From Caryophanales bacterium UBA1709 (GTDB taxonomy: Bacteria > Bacillota_I > Bacilli_A > RFN20 > UBA1709), in assembly GCA_002317215.1 (NCBI GenBank), contig DCJD01000012.1, forward strand, positions 28,611 through 92,610: 64,000 nucleotides of DNA, written 5' to 3'. How positions within the stretch are numbered: position 1 is the first letter of the stretch; each line of letters begins with the position of its first letter. The position numbers and the translations under genes were made by a program. A model generated the notes under the pieces. The model did not search any database. It was not told the DNA's origin and saw only the letters and a list, made by a program, of their open reading frames with translations. Below, piece by piece: positions 1-8,526 of this stretch.

Positions 1-712
1 TATGAGTAGAATTCTTTATTAGTCATATCTTTAAATATATTTGATAAAAATCTAACCATTGAATCAGTTGATGTTACTTTTTCGTTAGCTCTTATGTCTT
101 GTTCTTTAAAGGCTGAATTTTGAATTTCTGCAATTGTAGTAAGCATTGTTTCACCATAGTTTTTCACTGAAATATCTAAATCTATATCAGATCTTTCTGG
201 TGACTTTAAGATCTCGTATTCCAGTCCATAATGTGGTTTCTTAAAATTATTTTTAAATAAAAACTGATTTAAATATATTTGTTTTTGATCATGGTTAACA
301 CAAAGCCTTTGATCTTTTTCTAATAATTTAATAGATTCTTTAATTCTATTTTCTAGATATATTGCAATTTCATAGTCCCTAATAATATCATCAAAAGAAA
401 AGACTATAGATAAACCCTTATCGTCTTTCTCTAATATATAGATGCCATTATCAAAGATTTTATATTCAATAACATTATCTTCCTTTAAACATTGGTCAAG
501 AAAATCAATCTCAGATGAATTAACTCTTTTGAGATTATCTTTTAATGTTTTTAAATCTTGTTCATTAATTGTTTGTATATTTTTTCCTTCTACATATTAA
601 TAAATATACCTTTGTTTTTCAATATACTAAATACAATAAAGAATAACAGAATAAATAATAGAAATAAGCTTAACAAAATCTTTAAAAGCTTATTTAATTG
701 CACTAAAACCAA
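1..712 (-). pseudogene. Left-truncated, apparently frameshifted membrane-anchored protein of unknown function
   Basis: Reading the minus strand from about 712 gives a run of some 40 mostly hydrophobic codons (possible TTG start at 712 or GTG at 703, just after the permease stop) ending at a TAG at 592-590. A second frame is open from 596 to the window edge (about 198 codons) but is closed upstream by TAA at 599-597, and its first ATG/GTG/TTG is about 430 nt further in. One long protein, an N-terminal membrane anchor plus a soluble domain, therefore seems to be split by a single-base indel between 599 and 590. I do not recognise the soluble part. It follows the permease gene directly, so the two probably share a transcript. 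A sequencing or assembly error is as likely as a true pseudogene. Confidence 0.6.
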
Positions 713-714
713 TT

Positions 715-2016
715 TTATATTAAATATAAAACAAATAATGCAATAGATATAGAAGGGATGCCAATTATTAATCCATATTTAGTAAAATCTTTAAATGATA
801 TTTTTATATCATATTTACTAGTTAGATTAATAAACATCAATCCGGCAAGAGCGCCTAATGGAGTAATATATGCTGCTATATTACTAGCGATAATAGAAGC
901 ATATATAAACTTAATATTAGACATATCTAATATATAACTATATAATACTGCCATTGGAATATTATTAATTAAATTAGCAACTATTAAACCACTATATCCA
1001 TATATAAATATATTACTATTAGATAGATAGCTTCTAATTAAACTAGTAAATCCAATATTATTTAAACATATAACAATAACAAACATTGATAGTATAAATG
1101 GGATTAGATTATAGGGTAATCTTTTAATTGTATTTAATGTTATTGAGTTCTTTTTTATAAATGAATAAATAGAAATTATTAATAATTCTATTAATGATCC
1201 AAGTAAGGCGATTAGATACATTTCAATATCAAATATATAATTTGATATAGAGAGAATAAGAGTCGTTGATAATAGAATAGATAAGCCAATAATTAGCAAG
1301 AACTTATTAGGTTTATCGATTTTTTCGATATCAATGTTAAGAGGTTTGGATAAATCCTTTTTAAATAATGCATACATAATCAATATACTAATTAAACTAG
1401 ATGAGATGGTTGGTAAAATCATTACTAGTAAATAATTAATAAATGTTATATTAAAACTGCTAGCTAAATATATGTTGGTTGGGTTGCCAATTATTAATGC
1501 CATTGACATAGTATTTGCACTTATAAATTCCATTATTAGATAAGGAATAGGATTAATTTTAGATTCTTTAGTTAGATAACATATAAAAGGTGTAAAAGTA
1601 AGGATTATTATGTCGTTACTTGTAAATAATGTTAATAAGGATATTAAAGCATATAAACCAAAAAATAATTTATATTGATTCGATTTTAATTTAATAGATA
1701 TTCTATATACTACATATTTAAAAAAGCCAATCTCATCTAAAAAGATGGATAAAAATGTCATTGAAAAAAATAATATTAATACTTTTAAAGGATTAATAGA
1801 ATTAGATGAAGTTAGATTATTATATATATTACTAATAGATATATTACCTAATATTATTAATAATAATGCTCCAATAAAAGGAATTAACCAGAATGAACTA
1901 ATTTGTAGTTTAGGAGTCAATCTAATTAATGGTTTAAATATATTAAAAATAACTAATAGCAATAATGTTATTAGAATTATTGATAAAGAAGATACAGTAA
2001 TAAAATTTATTTCCAT
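715..2016 (-). CDS. ArsB/NhaD-type (ion-transporter superfamily) permease
   Basis: A 433-residue polytopic membrane protein with about 11-12 hydrophobic segments. The motif FTSNDIIILTFTP (about residue 130) and GNPTNIYLA (about 177) in the first half, and NLINNIPMAVLYSY in the second, match the two inverted half-repeats of the ArsB / NhaD / SLC13 ion-transporter superfamily. Members move arsenite, Na+/H+ or carboxylates; the substrate cannot be told from sequence. No arsR, arsC or arsenate gene is nearby, so arsenic export is not supported by context. An AAGG ribosome site lies just upstream of the ATG at 2016. The gene is divergent from the one at 2108 and is followed closely by the broken gene at the left edge. 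Confidence 0.75.
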   Translation of the reverse strand: MEINFITVSSLSIILITLLLLVIFNIFKPLIRLTPKLQISSFWLIPFIGALLLIILGNISISNIYNNLTSSNSINPLKVLILFFSMTFLSIFLDEIGFFKYVVYRISIKLKSNQYKLFFGLYALISLLTLFTSNDIIILTFTPFICYLTKESKINPIPYLIMEFISANTMSMALIIGNPTNIYLASSFNITFINYLLVMILPTISSSLISILIMYALFKKDLSKPLNIDIEKIDKPNKFLLIIGLSILLSTTLILSISNYIFDIEMYLIALLGSLIELLIISIYSFIKKNSITLNTIKRLPYNLIPFILSMFVIVICLNNIGFTSLIRSYLSNSNIFIYGYSGLIVANLINNIPMAVLYSYILDMSNIKFIYASIIASNIAAYITPLGALAGLMFINLTSKYDIKISFKDFTKYGLIIGIPSISIALFVLYLI

Positions 2017-2107
2017 AAAACCTTATTTATTTTAGTAAAGTTAAGAATAAAAGTAAATCAATAGATTTATAGATATTTTCTATTATAATAAATAAGGGTG
2101 AATAAAT

Positions 2108-2959
2108 ATGAGTATGAATAAAAAATTACACTTTACAATGTATTTCTATTTATTAAGTACAGCTATTAGAGATACTATTGAATATTGTCTAACTGATAAG
2201 GATAAATTTGATGTTGATTCATATAACGTTAGAAAAACAGTTATTAATAATGCTTTAGTTGAGAATTCTCAATTCTTTAATTTCTGCAAAAATAATGGCG
2301 AAGTTGGCGAAAAGATAATGAAACAAATTAGCGATTTAAAGGATTTAGTTTATGGAAATGAACCTAAATTTATCCGTATTAATAAGGATAATTTAGAAAT
2401 TGATCATTCTTTAAACAATAAAGTATTAGATTTGATTTGTCCTTTACACTTTTCTTGCCGCAATATGACTATTGCACATTATAAAGGTTTAGATGATGAA
2501 GATAAGAGTTTAGAATATGAACAATTAATCATGTTAGAATCAAAATACTTTGTTTTGATTTCAGAACTTGTTTTAGGAAAACTAATCTTTATTGATCGTT
2601 TTAATGCATTTAATGAATCAATGAAGAATAATAAAGGTCAAGAAAACGTTGAATCAAACTTCATTGTTAGTGAAATGACTAAACTTGCTGGAATCCATAA
2701 CTGGATTAGAGATAATGAAGCAAAAGAAGTTAAAGAATATGAAGCTACTGAAGTATTCTTTACGCATGGATTTAAAGTTAGCAGTGGAGAAATGAAACCA
2801 GCTGAAGGAAAAACAATCTTTACAGAATTATTAGATGATGTAAGACAAATTGGTATGACTTTATCTCCAATCGAAGTTGAATATCATAATCTTCATAATA
2901 AACTTTGGAAAGAATTAACTGATTACGAAGAAGAATTAAAGAAAGCTAAACATAATTAA
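2108..2959 (+). CDS. Hypothetical protein, mostly helical, 283 aa
   Basis: I do not recognise this protein. It has no signal peptide or clear membrane span, is rich in charged and helix-forming residues, and ends in a charged Lys/Glu-rich segment. An AAGGGTG ribosome site precedes the ATG at 2108; the ATG two codons later (2114) is an alternative. A TATAAT at 2084-2089 could be its -10 box. The stop overlaps the start of the next gene by one base (TAATG), so the two are translationally coupled and probably work together. Confidence 0.7.
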   Translation: MSMNKKLHFTMYFYLLSTAIRDTIEYCLTDKDKFDVDSYNVRKTVINNALVENSQFFNFCKNNGEVGEKIMKQISDLKDLVYGNEPKFIRINKDNLEIDHSLNNKVLDLICPLHFSCRNMTIAHYKGLDDEDKSLEYEQLIMLESKYFVLISELVLGKLIFIDRFNAFNESMKNNKGQENVESNFIVSEMTKLAGIHNWIRDNEAKEVKEYEATEVFFTHGFKVSSGEMKPAEGKTIFTELLDDVRQIGMTLSPIEVEYHNLHNKLWKELTDYEEELKKAKHN

Positions 2960-3399
2960 TGAAACAAATTAAAACTAGCATTAATAAGAAAACTAAAACA
3001 AGATTATCAATATTAGAATTTATCTTATTTTTAATATTTATATTTTTTATAACTTTGGGAGCTATTAATTTTACTCCATTATATACTTTAATAGGTTTTA
3101 TATTTGGTTTAATATTTATGCTACAAGTTCCACTATTTTTTGATTTCAACAAAACTATTATTCTAAATAGTGATGGGATATTTATATATTCTAATCTAAA
3201 ACTAAAGAAAGATTATAAATATAGCAAGATTAAAAAAGGATATACCACTAGATATCTAAAAGAAGAGTTTCTTATTTTAGATAATTCTAAGAACGGTATT
3301 TTAATTCCTTTATCTAATTTATCTAAAGAAGATAAACATTATTTAAGAGATTTACTTAATAAAATAGAAATCAAAGATCGTAAAAACTTTCTTCATTAA
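2959..3399 (+). CDS. Small two-helix membrane protein with PH-like/YcxB-like tail
   Basis: A 146-residue protein. Two hydrophobic helices (about residues 17-36 and 40-62) form a hairpin in the membrane, followed by about 75 cytoplasmic residues with alternating beta-strand character and a helix at the end. That plan, two helices then a small beta-rich domain, resembles bacterial PH-like / YcxB-like proteins, but this is inference from shape and not from a diagnostic motif. It starts within the stop codon of the preceding gene and is followed by a terminator at 3419-3448, closing a two-gene unit. Confidence 0.6.
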   Translation: MKQIKTSINKKTKTRLSILEFILFLIFIFFITLGAINFTPLYTLIGFIFGLIFMLQVPLFFDFNKTIILNSDGIFIYSNLKLKKDYKYSKIKKGYTTRYLKEEFLILDNSKNGILIPLSNLSKEDKHYLRDLLNKIEIKDRKNFLH

Positions 3400-3418
3400 T
3401 CCTAAAATTTGGACATTT

Positions 3419-3448
3419 AAAATAGCAGCAAATAATGCTGCTATTTTT
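3419..3448 (+). terminator. Rho-independent terminator after the 2108-3399 pair
   Basis: AAAATAGCAGCA / TGCTGCTATTTTT form a 12-base stem around an AATAA loop, ending in a T run. It lies immediately before the TATAAT box of the next gene, so the same bases occupy that gene's -35 region. An operator role for the palindrome is possible but not shown. Confidence 0.75.
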
Positions 3449-3449
3449 A

Positions 3450-3458
3450 TGTTATAAT
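3450..3458 (+). promoter_or_regulatory. Extended -10 promoter, leaderless start of the Y-family polymerase
   Basis: TG-T-TATAAT (TG 3450-3451, TATAAT 3453-3458) is an extended -10 element. The ATG of the polymerase gene is at 3466, only 7 bases downstream, which is where transcription should start. There is no Shine-Dalgarno sequence, so the mRNA is predicted to be leaderless. Confidence 0.65.
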
Positions 3459-3465
3459 TTTGAAG

Positions 3466-4734
3466 ATGGAAAAAGTTTATCTTTGTATTGATTTAAAGTC
3501 TTTTTATGCTTCTGTAGAATGTGTTGATAGAGGATTAGATTCAATGACAACTAATCTAGTTGTTGCAGATCCTAGTAGAGGTAAAGGAACTATTTGCTTA
3601 GCGGTTTCTCCTGCATTAAAAGCATTAGGTGTAAGAAATAGATGTAGAGTATATGAGATACCTACATCTTTAAAATACATTATGGCTCCTCCTAGAATGA
3701 GTCGTTATATGGAGATGAGTTGCCTTATCTATAACATCTACTTAAAGTATATTAGTCAAGATGATATACATGTTTATAGTATTGATGAATGTTTCCTAGA
3801 TATAACAAATTATACTGATATGTATCAAAAAACTCCCATGGAACTAGCTAAAATGATTATAGATGATGTTTTTAATACAACAGGTATTGTGGCTACATGT
3901 GGTATTGGAACTAATCTATTCTTAGCTAAGATTGCTTTAGATATAACCGCGAAACATAGTCCAACTAGAATTGGGTATCTTGATGAAGAAAAGTTTAAAA
4001 AAGAACTTTGGGATCATAAACCAATCACGGATTTTTGGAATATTGCTAGTGGTATATCAACTAGATTGCTTAAATATAATGTTGATACATTAAGAGGGAT
4101 TACTAAGTTAGATGAAGATTTATTGTATAAAGAATTTGGAATTAATGCTGAGTTATTAATTGATCATGCTTATGGCAAAGAAACCACAACTATTTATGAT
4201 ATTAAGCACTATACATCTAAATCAAATTCTTTATCTAAAGGACAAGTTTTATTTGAAGATTACAACTTTGAAAACGCCAAAATAATCCTAAAAGAAATGA
4301 TTGATTCAATATGTTTAGATTTAGTTGAAAAACATTTAGTTGCAGGTTCAATAGGCCTTAGTATTGTTTATTCAAAAAGAGACAATTCTTCTATGTATGG
4401 ATTAAGAAGTGGTGGTAGTAAAATACTTGGAGAAAGAACAAGAAGTAAGCCTAAATTAAAACAATATTTTCTTGATTTATATGAAAAATATATTGATAAA
4501 AATCAGTTAATTAGAGGTATAAATATTGGCCTTGGAGTATGCGATGAAGCATATAAAACAGTTGATTTATTTGAGTCAAATAATGAATTAGAAAAAGAAG
4601 ATACATTATCAAAAACTATCCTAAAAATCAAAGAAAAACATGGCAAGAATAGTATCTTAAAGGCATTAGATTTTAAGGATAAAGCAACTCAAAAAGATCG
4701 CAATAAATTTATTGGAGGACATAAGGGTGGATAG
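3466..4734 (+). CDS. Y-family translesion DNA polymerase (UvrX / DinB type)
   Basis: An error-prone DNA polymerase that copies across damaged bases. The start CIDLKSFYASVE is the catalytic D-x-x-x-F-F/Y signature of Y-family enzymes. YSIDECFLDIT (about residues 103-113) carries the second acidic pair (D-E), and the helix-hairpin region follows with CGIGTNLFLAKIA. At 422 residues it has the length and strong YolD linkage of Bacillus UvrX/YqjW rather than plain DinB. I take ATG 3466; an in-frame TTG at 3460 would sit inside the promoter spacer. The gene overlaps the YolD-like gene by 8 bases. I saw no SOS (LexA) box in the short upstream stretch. Confidence 0.9.
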   Translation: MEKVYLCIDLKSFYASVECVDRGLDSMTTNLVVADPSRGKGTICLAVSPALKALGVRNRCRVYEIPTSLKYIMAPPRMSRYMEMSCLIYNIYLKYISQDDIHVYSIDECFLDITNYTDMYQKTPMELAKMIIDDVFNTTGIVATCGIGTNLFLAKIALDITAKHSPTRIGYLDEEKFKKELWDHKPITDFWNIASGISTRLLKYNVDTLRGITKLDEDLLYKEFGINAELLIDHAYGKETTTIYDIKHYTSKSNSLSKGQVLFEDYNFENAKIILKEMIDSICLDLVEKHLVAGSIGLSIVYSKRDNSSMYGLRSGGSKILGERTRSKPKLKQYFLDLYEKYIDKNQLIRGINIGLGVCDEAYKTVDLFESNNELEKEDTLSKTILKIKEKHGKNSILKALDFKDKATQKDRNKFIGGHKGG

Positions 4735-5053
4735 AAATAAAATGACCAATCAAGAAAGAGCAAAACAGTTTCTTCCTTTTGATGCTTTGGAAGGATATTT
4801 TGATATGGTTAATTTATCTACTTATGAGAAATGTGTTAGAAAATCTTTAGATGTTGATGAACAAGAAAGATTAGCAAAAATTCTATCCTCATTTCATAAA
4901 GCTGATATGGTTAGAATTACTTATTATGATATTGATCATTACAAAACAATAACTGGATTAATATCTAGAATAGATTATGACCATAACACCTTATCTATTG
5001 TTAAAACAAAAATATATGTTGAAGATATTATTAGTGCATACAAAGTAGAATAA
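4727..5053 (+). CDS. YolD-like protein, partner of the Y-family polymerase
   Basis: A 108-residue protein with the YolD-like opening DRNKMTNQERAKQFLPFDAL and a short beta-rich C-terminal half ('VRITYYD...'). YolD-like proteins are regularly encoded beside UvrX-type polymerases in Bacillota; their biochemical role is unsettled, and a comparison with UmuD has been proposed. I choose GTG 4727, because GGAGGA at 4714-4719 lies 7 bases before it. The alternatives are TTG 4712 (no ribosome site) and ATG 4742. It is the last gene before the pilus promoter. Confidence 0.85.
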   Translation: MDRNKMTNQERAKQFLPFDALEGYFDMVNLSTYEKCVRKSLDVDEQERLAKILSSFHKADMVRITYYDIDHYKTITGLISRIDYDHNTLSIVKTKIYVEDIISAYKVE

Positions 5054-5082
5054 TTTGACTTTTAATATTATTAATTTACAAT
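5054..5082 (+). promoter_or_regulatory. Sigma-70-type promoter of the small prepilin gene
   Basis: TTGACT (5054-5059), a 17-base spacer, then TACAAT (5077-5082). It begins right after the yolD-like stop and is followed by a strong AAGGAGG ribosome site and the ATG at 5112. Confidence 0.7.
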
Positions 5083-5111
5083 AATAAAAGACTAATAAGG
5101 AGGTTTTTAAA

Positions 5112-5711
5112 ATGAAATTAGCAAAAAGAGCATTTACTCTTGTTGAATTATTAGTTGTTATTGCCATACTAGGAATTTTGGCTACTGTAGGAGTAGTTAG
5201 CTATACATCTTTAACTAAAAAAGGTTATATTTCTAACACTACTGATGAATTAACTCAAGTTAAAAAAGCTATTACAGCAGTATCATTAGATGCAAACGCA
5301 CAAGTATATGTTAACGCTGATAATGATGGCTTATCATTCACAGGAAAGAGTCCATATTTCTGTGTTGCAACTGTTGCTTCACCAACTCCATCAACAATCA
5401 CAACAGGTGATTATTACACATTGAAGACTGGCGCTACTAAGTTAGGCGAATTCGCTTCATTTGAAATTGATAATAATGAATTTTATGATCATGCTACTTA
5501 CTATACATTAGTTGCTAACAACTATGGTTGGGCAGATGTTTATTATGAAGTTTGTGAAATTATTGATAATCAAGAAATTGCTGCTAAAATTCAAACACCT
5601 ACACCAAATGCTCAAGGAAAGATTACTTCAATTAGATATATCTATAATGAAGATTTCTACGGAACTTGGGATGTAGTAAAAGATACAATTAAAGTAACAG
5701 AAGTAAAATAA
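5112..5711 (+). CDS. Type IV prepilin-like protein (small, probably major pilin)
   Basis: A 199-residue prepilin with a short basic leader (MKLAKRA) followed by FTLVELLVVIAILGILATVG, the class III signal. The prepilin peptidase encoded at 10957 should cut before Phe-8, leaving Glu at mature position 5 for pilus packing. The first 30 mature residues form the hydrophobic N-terminal helix. The rest is a small globular head with two Cys (about 78 and 156) that could form a disulfide. It has its own promoter, a strong ribosome site and its own terminator, as expected for an abundant subunit. Confidence 0.88.
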   Translation: MKLAKRAFTLVELLVVIAILGILATVGVVSYTSLTKKGYISNTTDELTQVKKAITAVSLDANAQVYVNADNDGLSFTGKSPYFCVATVASPTPSTITTGDYYTLKTGATKLGEFASFEIDNNEFYDHATYYTLVANNYGWADVYYEVCEIIDNQEIAAKIQTPTPNAQGKITSIRYIYNEDFYGTWDVVKDTIKVTEVK

Positions 5712-5718
5712 TGTACTA

Positions 5719-5755
5719 AAAAAGGAACAAATCATAAAAAATGTTCCTTTTTTGT
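5719..5755 (+). terminator. Terminator after the small prepilin
   Basis: AAAAAAGGAACA (5719-5730) pairs with TGTTCCTTTTTT (5743-5754) around an A-rich loop. It separates the abundant small prepilin from the giant prepilin and the rest of the locus. Confidence 0.8.
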
Positions 5756-5759
5756 TTGT

Positions 5760-5774
5760 AAAAAAAAAAAAAAA
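5760..5774 (+). repeat. 15-base poly-A tract upstream of the giant prepilin promoter
   Basis: An uninterrupted run of 15 A residues ends 12 bases before the candidate -35 box at 5787. It could act as an A-tract UP element, or as a slippage site that changes promoter geometry. It could also be inflated by sequencing error. Confidence 0.7.
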
Positions 5775-5786
5775 TAGGCAAAAAGT

Positions 5787-5814
5787 TTGTAGATTTGAAA
5801 ATATCTTATATAAT
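5787..5814 (+). promoter_or_regulatory. Promoter of the giant prepilin / pilus operon
   Basis: TTGTAG (5787-5792), a 16-base spacer, then a perfect TATAAT (5809-5814). A GAGAGGG ribosome site and the ATG at 5840 follow. The -35 is only a fair match. Confidence 0.6.
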
Positions 5815-5839
5815 AAGATAAAGAAAAGAGAGGGTTTAT

Positions 5840-8515
5840 ATGATTAAAGCTATTAAAAAAGCCTTTACTTTAGTTGAACTATTAGTCGTCATAGCCATTT
5901 TAGCAATTCTTGCTACTGTCGGTATCGTCTCTTATAGTTCATTTAAAGAAAAAGCACAAGTTTCTAATGACGTTGGGTTAGTTACTCAACTAAACAGATT
6001 TGTTTACACTAAGACAAGTGAATCAATTACTTATCCTACACCATATTCTTTAATGGAAGATTTGGTTAATGATAAAACAGGTATTGACTTATCTGAATTA
6101 GACACATTCAAAGGTGATTATCACTACGCATTCAATATTAACAAGGATGTTCAAAAATTCTTCTTAGTTAATAATAATTATGATGTAGTTGAAAACGGTA
6201 ATGTTGTAACTAACAAATACAATAAAAATGCTAAATTAGATTTCTTTGTATTCGTTAAAGATAGCGAAGATGCTATTAAGATGGAACAAGCTGGATATAG
6301 CGTCTATCTACAAAACGGTACATATACTAACGAAACATTTGCCTCTTGGGAAGCTGGTCTTGATGTTGGCGATAATAAAATTAGCGCTATTAACTATGTT
6401 AATACCACAGGATCAAATAGAAGTGTTACATTTAGAACAATTGAAGGAACTTTAACTATTAATGCTCCTTTAGATAATGTTTATCACTATGGTTTTGCCA
6501 ATGAAGTTATCTTAACTTCAACTGCAACCACTTCATATCATGAACTTGGTTCTACTCCAATTGTTTCAATTAAAAGAGGAAGACTTGCTCTAGAATCAGG
6601 TTGTTCAGTACAAGTTGTTCACTTTGCATCTACTGAGGTTGCTAATGAACCTATGTATGATGATATTAGAGTAGCTATTGCTGATGGTGTAGATTTACCA
6701 ATCTTTGCTAGAGATCGCGTTGAAATTCCAGAACATCAAATCAATAAGATGCTAGTCGTTGAATTACAACATGGTTTAGATCCAGAATCATGTGATAAAG
6801 ATAAGATTTATTTATATAAATACGGTATTGTTGAGCAAATGATCGTTGAAGAAGTTAAAACTTCTGTTGAACGTTATGCTGATGAAGAGGCTGTTAATGA
6901 TGATTCTCAACAATGTGCAATTGATCTTGCAAACTGTTGGAGATATAACGGTCAAGATTATAAATACGGCGAATACAAAACTGATAAAACCGCTCAAGAT
7001 GGTGTAATTAAAGTTTATCTTGATGGTACAGAAGAAGCTGATAAAACTGCTATTGCAGATGCCGAAGTTACTAATACTGGTATGGATTTCGAAGCAGCTA
7101 CTAAGGTTGCCGCATTCGCAGGTGGTACTGGAACAGAAAATGACCCATACTTAATCTCAAATCCAACTCAATGGAATAACATTTATCCAATTCTACATGA
7201 AACAACACCTCTTAAGAAAATTACTTATTTCAAATTAGTTTCAGATGTTGATTTCACTGATTATTATATTGATAACAGTCCAGTTGAAAATGATTATATT
7301 TATATCAATATGGATGGAAACGGACATGAACTTAAAAATGTAAGTAAATTTGCTCCTAATTCATCTGAATCATTATTCAATTTATGTTGGAATATTACTT
7401 TATCTAACATGACTATTGACTTTGAAATAGTTTCTGATGGACGTAGCGGATATGTTGGTGGTATTAGTAAAGAACTAGGATGTACTAACCCAGATGATAA
7501 ATCTGATAAAGCAGTATTTACTAACATTACAACAACAGGATCAATTATTAGAGATATAAGTGGTTTTACTGGCGTATATACTTCTGAATTATATTGTAAT
7601 GCTACATTCAATAATTGTGCTAACCACACATCACTTGTTTCTACAAGTTATGTTGCATCTATTGCTCCACACTGTATGGCAGGTGGAAGTCAAATCAGTC
7701 TAACATTTAATGGATATTATAACTTTGCTCCAATGTATGGTGCACAAGTTGGTGGTATCTTTGCAATGTATAGTGGCGACATCAAACCACTTGTTACTGG
7801 TGGTGGAGTTGTTAACTATGGAAAGATATATTCAACAACACCATATCATGGTTGTTTCGATGCTAATGGTAACACATTCTATGATTCTAATAATGCAGTA
7901 AAAGATGTTAAAGGCGCAGAAAGTGCAACTACTTTAACTGTTACTCCTACAACTATTACATTAGGAGAATTTGGCGATACTATTAAAACTGCCGCAGTTG
8001 CAAATGCTACTAGATATGCAATTAATATGTCATTTGCTACAGGACACTATGACTACACTCCTTCTTCTGGATGGGGCGGTGGATTCTATAGAACTCTTTC
8101 TAAAACTTATAGTGCTGAATATATGGCAGCACATAATTATGAATTCACAAACATGATTCACACATATATTGGTGAAGTTAAAAATGATAAGCAAGATTTC
8201 TGGAGTAATGATCCAGTTGCTTATAACGGATTATATGTTAGTGACGATTTCTCAGTTGAAACTGACGGTGTAGAAATTATTGATACTTTCACAAATGGAT
8301 TATATTTAATCTCATATGAAGGCAAGACTTTCTACTACTATAATTTAGATGCTAAGAGAGCTTTATTGGATAGTTCAATTCAAGAAGCTCGTAGTACAGG
8401 TAAATTCTATGTAACTGTTACTGTAACAGCTTATAAAGATAATACTATCATTGGTTATCGTTCTACTTCTTATTACTATACCCCAGATCAATGGGATGGA
8501 TTTATTGCAGACTAG
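5840..8515 (+). CDS. Giant prepilin with a large surface domain (891 aa)
   Basis: It begins MIKAIKKA^FTLVELLVVIAIL, a prepilin signal nearly identical to that of the small prepilin. It is 891 residues long, four to five times the usual pilin length. After the N-terminal helix come about 330 residues of pilin-like and linker sequence. At about residue 423 the segment GGTGTENDPYLISNPTQWNN is the entry motif seen in GLUG-type and beta-helix surface adhesins, followed by a Gly/Asn/Thr-rich beta-strand domain. No cell-wall sorting signal is present, so membrane or pilus insertion by the N-terminal helix must hold it. A tip adhesin or cell-surface tether made through the pilus machinery is the best guess. 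Its TAG stop overlaps the ribosome site of the next gene. Confidence 0.85.
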   Translation: MIKAIKKAFTLVELLVVIAILAILATVGIVSYSSFKEKAQVSNDVGLVTQLNRFVYTKTSESITYPTPYSLMEDLVNDKTGIDLSELDTFKGDYHYAFNINKDVQKFFLVNNNYDVVENGNVVTNKYNKNAKLDFFVFVKDSEDAIKMEQAGYSVYLQNGTYTNETFASWEAGLDVGDNKISAINYVNTTGSNRSVTFRTIEGTLTINAPLDNVYHYGFANEVILTSTATTSYHELGSTPIVSIKRGRLALESGCSVQVVHFASTEVANEPMYDDIRVAIADGVDLPIFARDRVEIPEHQINKMLVVELQHGLDPESCDKDKIYLYKYGIVEQMIVEEVKTSVERYADEEAVNDDSQQCAIDLANCWRYNGQDYKYGEYKTDKTAQDGVIKVYLDGTEEADKTAIADAEVTNTGMDFEAATKVAAFAGGTGTENDPYLISNPTQWNNIYPILHETTPLKKITYFKLVSDVDFTDYYIDNSPVENDYIYINMDGNGHELKNVSKFAPNSSESLFNLCWNITLSNMTIDFEIVSDGRSGYVGGISKELGCTNPDDKSDKAVFTNITTTGSIIRDISGFTGVYTSELYCNATFNNCANHTSLVSTSYVASIAPHCMAGGSQISLTFNGYYNFAPMYGAQVGGIFAMYSGDIKPLVTGGGVVNYGKIYSTTPYHGCFDANGNTFYDSNNAVKDVKGAESATTLTVTPTTITLGEFGDTIKTAAVANATRYAINMSFATGHYDYTPSSGWGGGFYRTLSKTYSAEYMAAHNYEFTNMIHTYIGEVKNDKQDFWSNDPVAYNGLYVSDDFSVETDGVEIIDTFTNGLYLISYEGKTFYYYNLDAKRALLDSSIQEARSTGKFYVTVTVTAYKDNTIIGYRSTSYYYTPDQWDGFIAD

Positions 8516-8526
8516 GAGAGATTATT

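Noticed and set aside
558..746. Plus-strand 62-codon ORF at the left edge
   Set aside because: It is antisense to the membrane-helix codons of the broken gene and to the end of the permease gene; Ile/Asn/Leu-rich with no start signals.
715..2016. Arsenite efflux pump ArsB
   Set aside because: The superfamily motifs are shared by many anion and Na+/H+ carriers, and no ars genes are nearby.
1745..2035. Plus-strand ORF opposite the 5' part of the permease gene
   Set aside because: Low-complexity Asn/Ile-rich translation antisense to a convincing transporter; no ribosome site.
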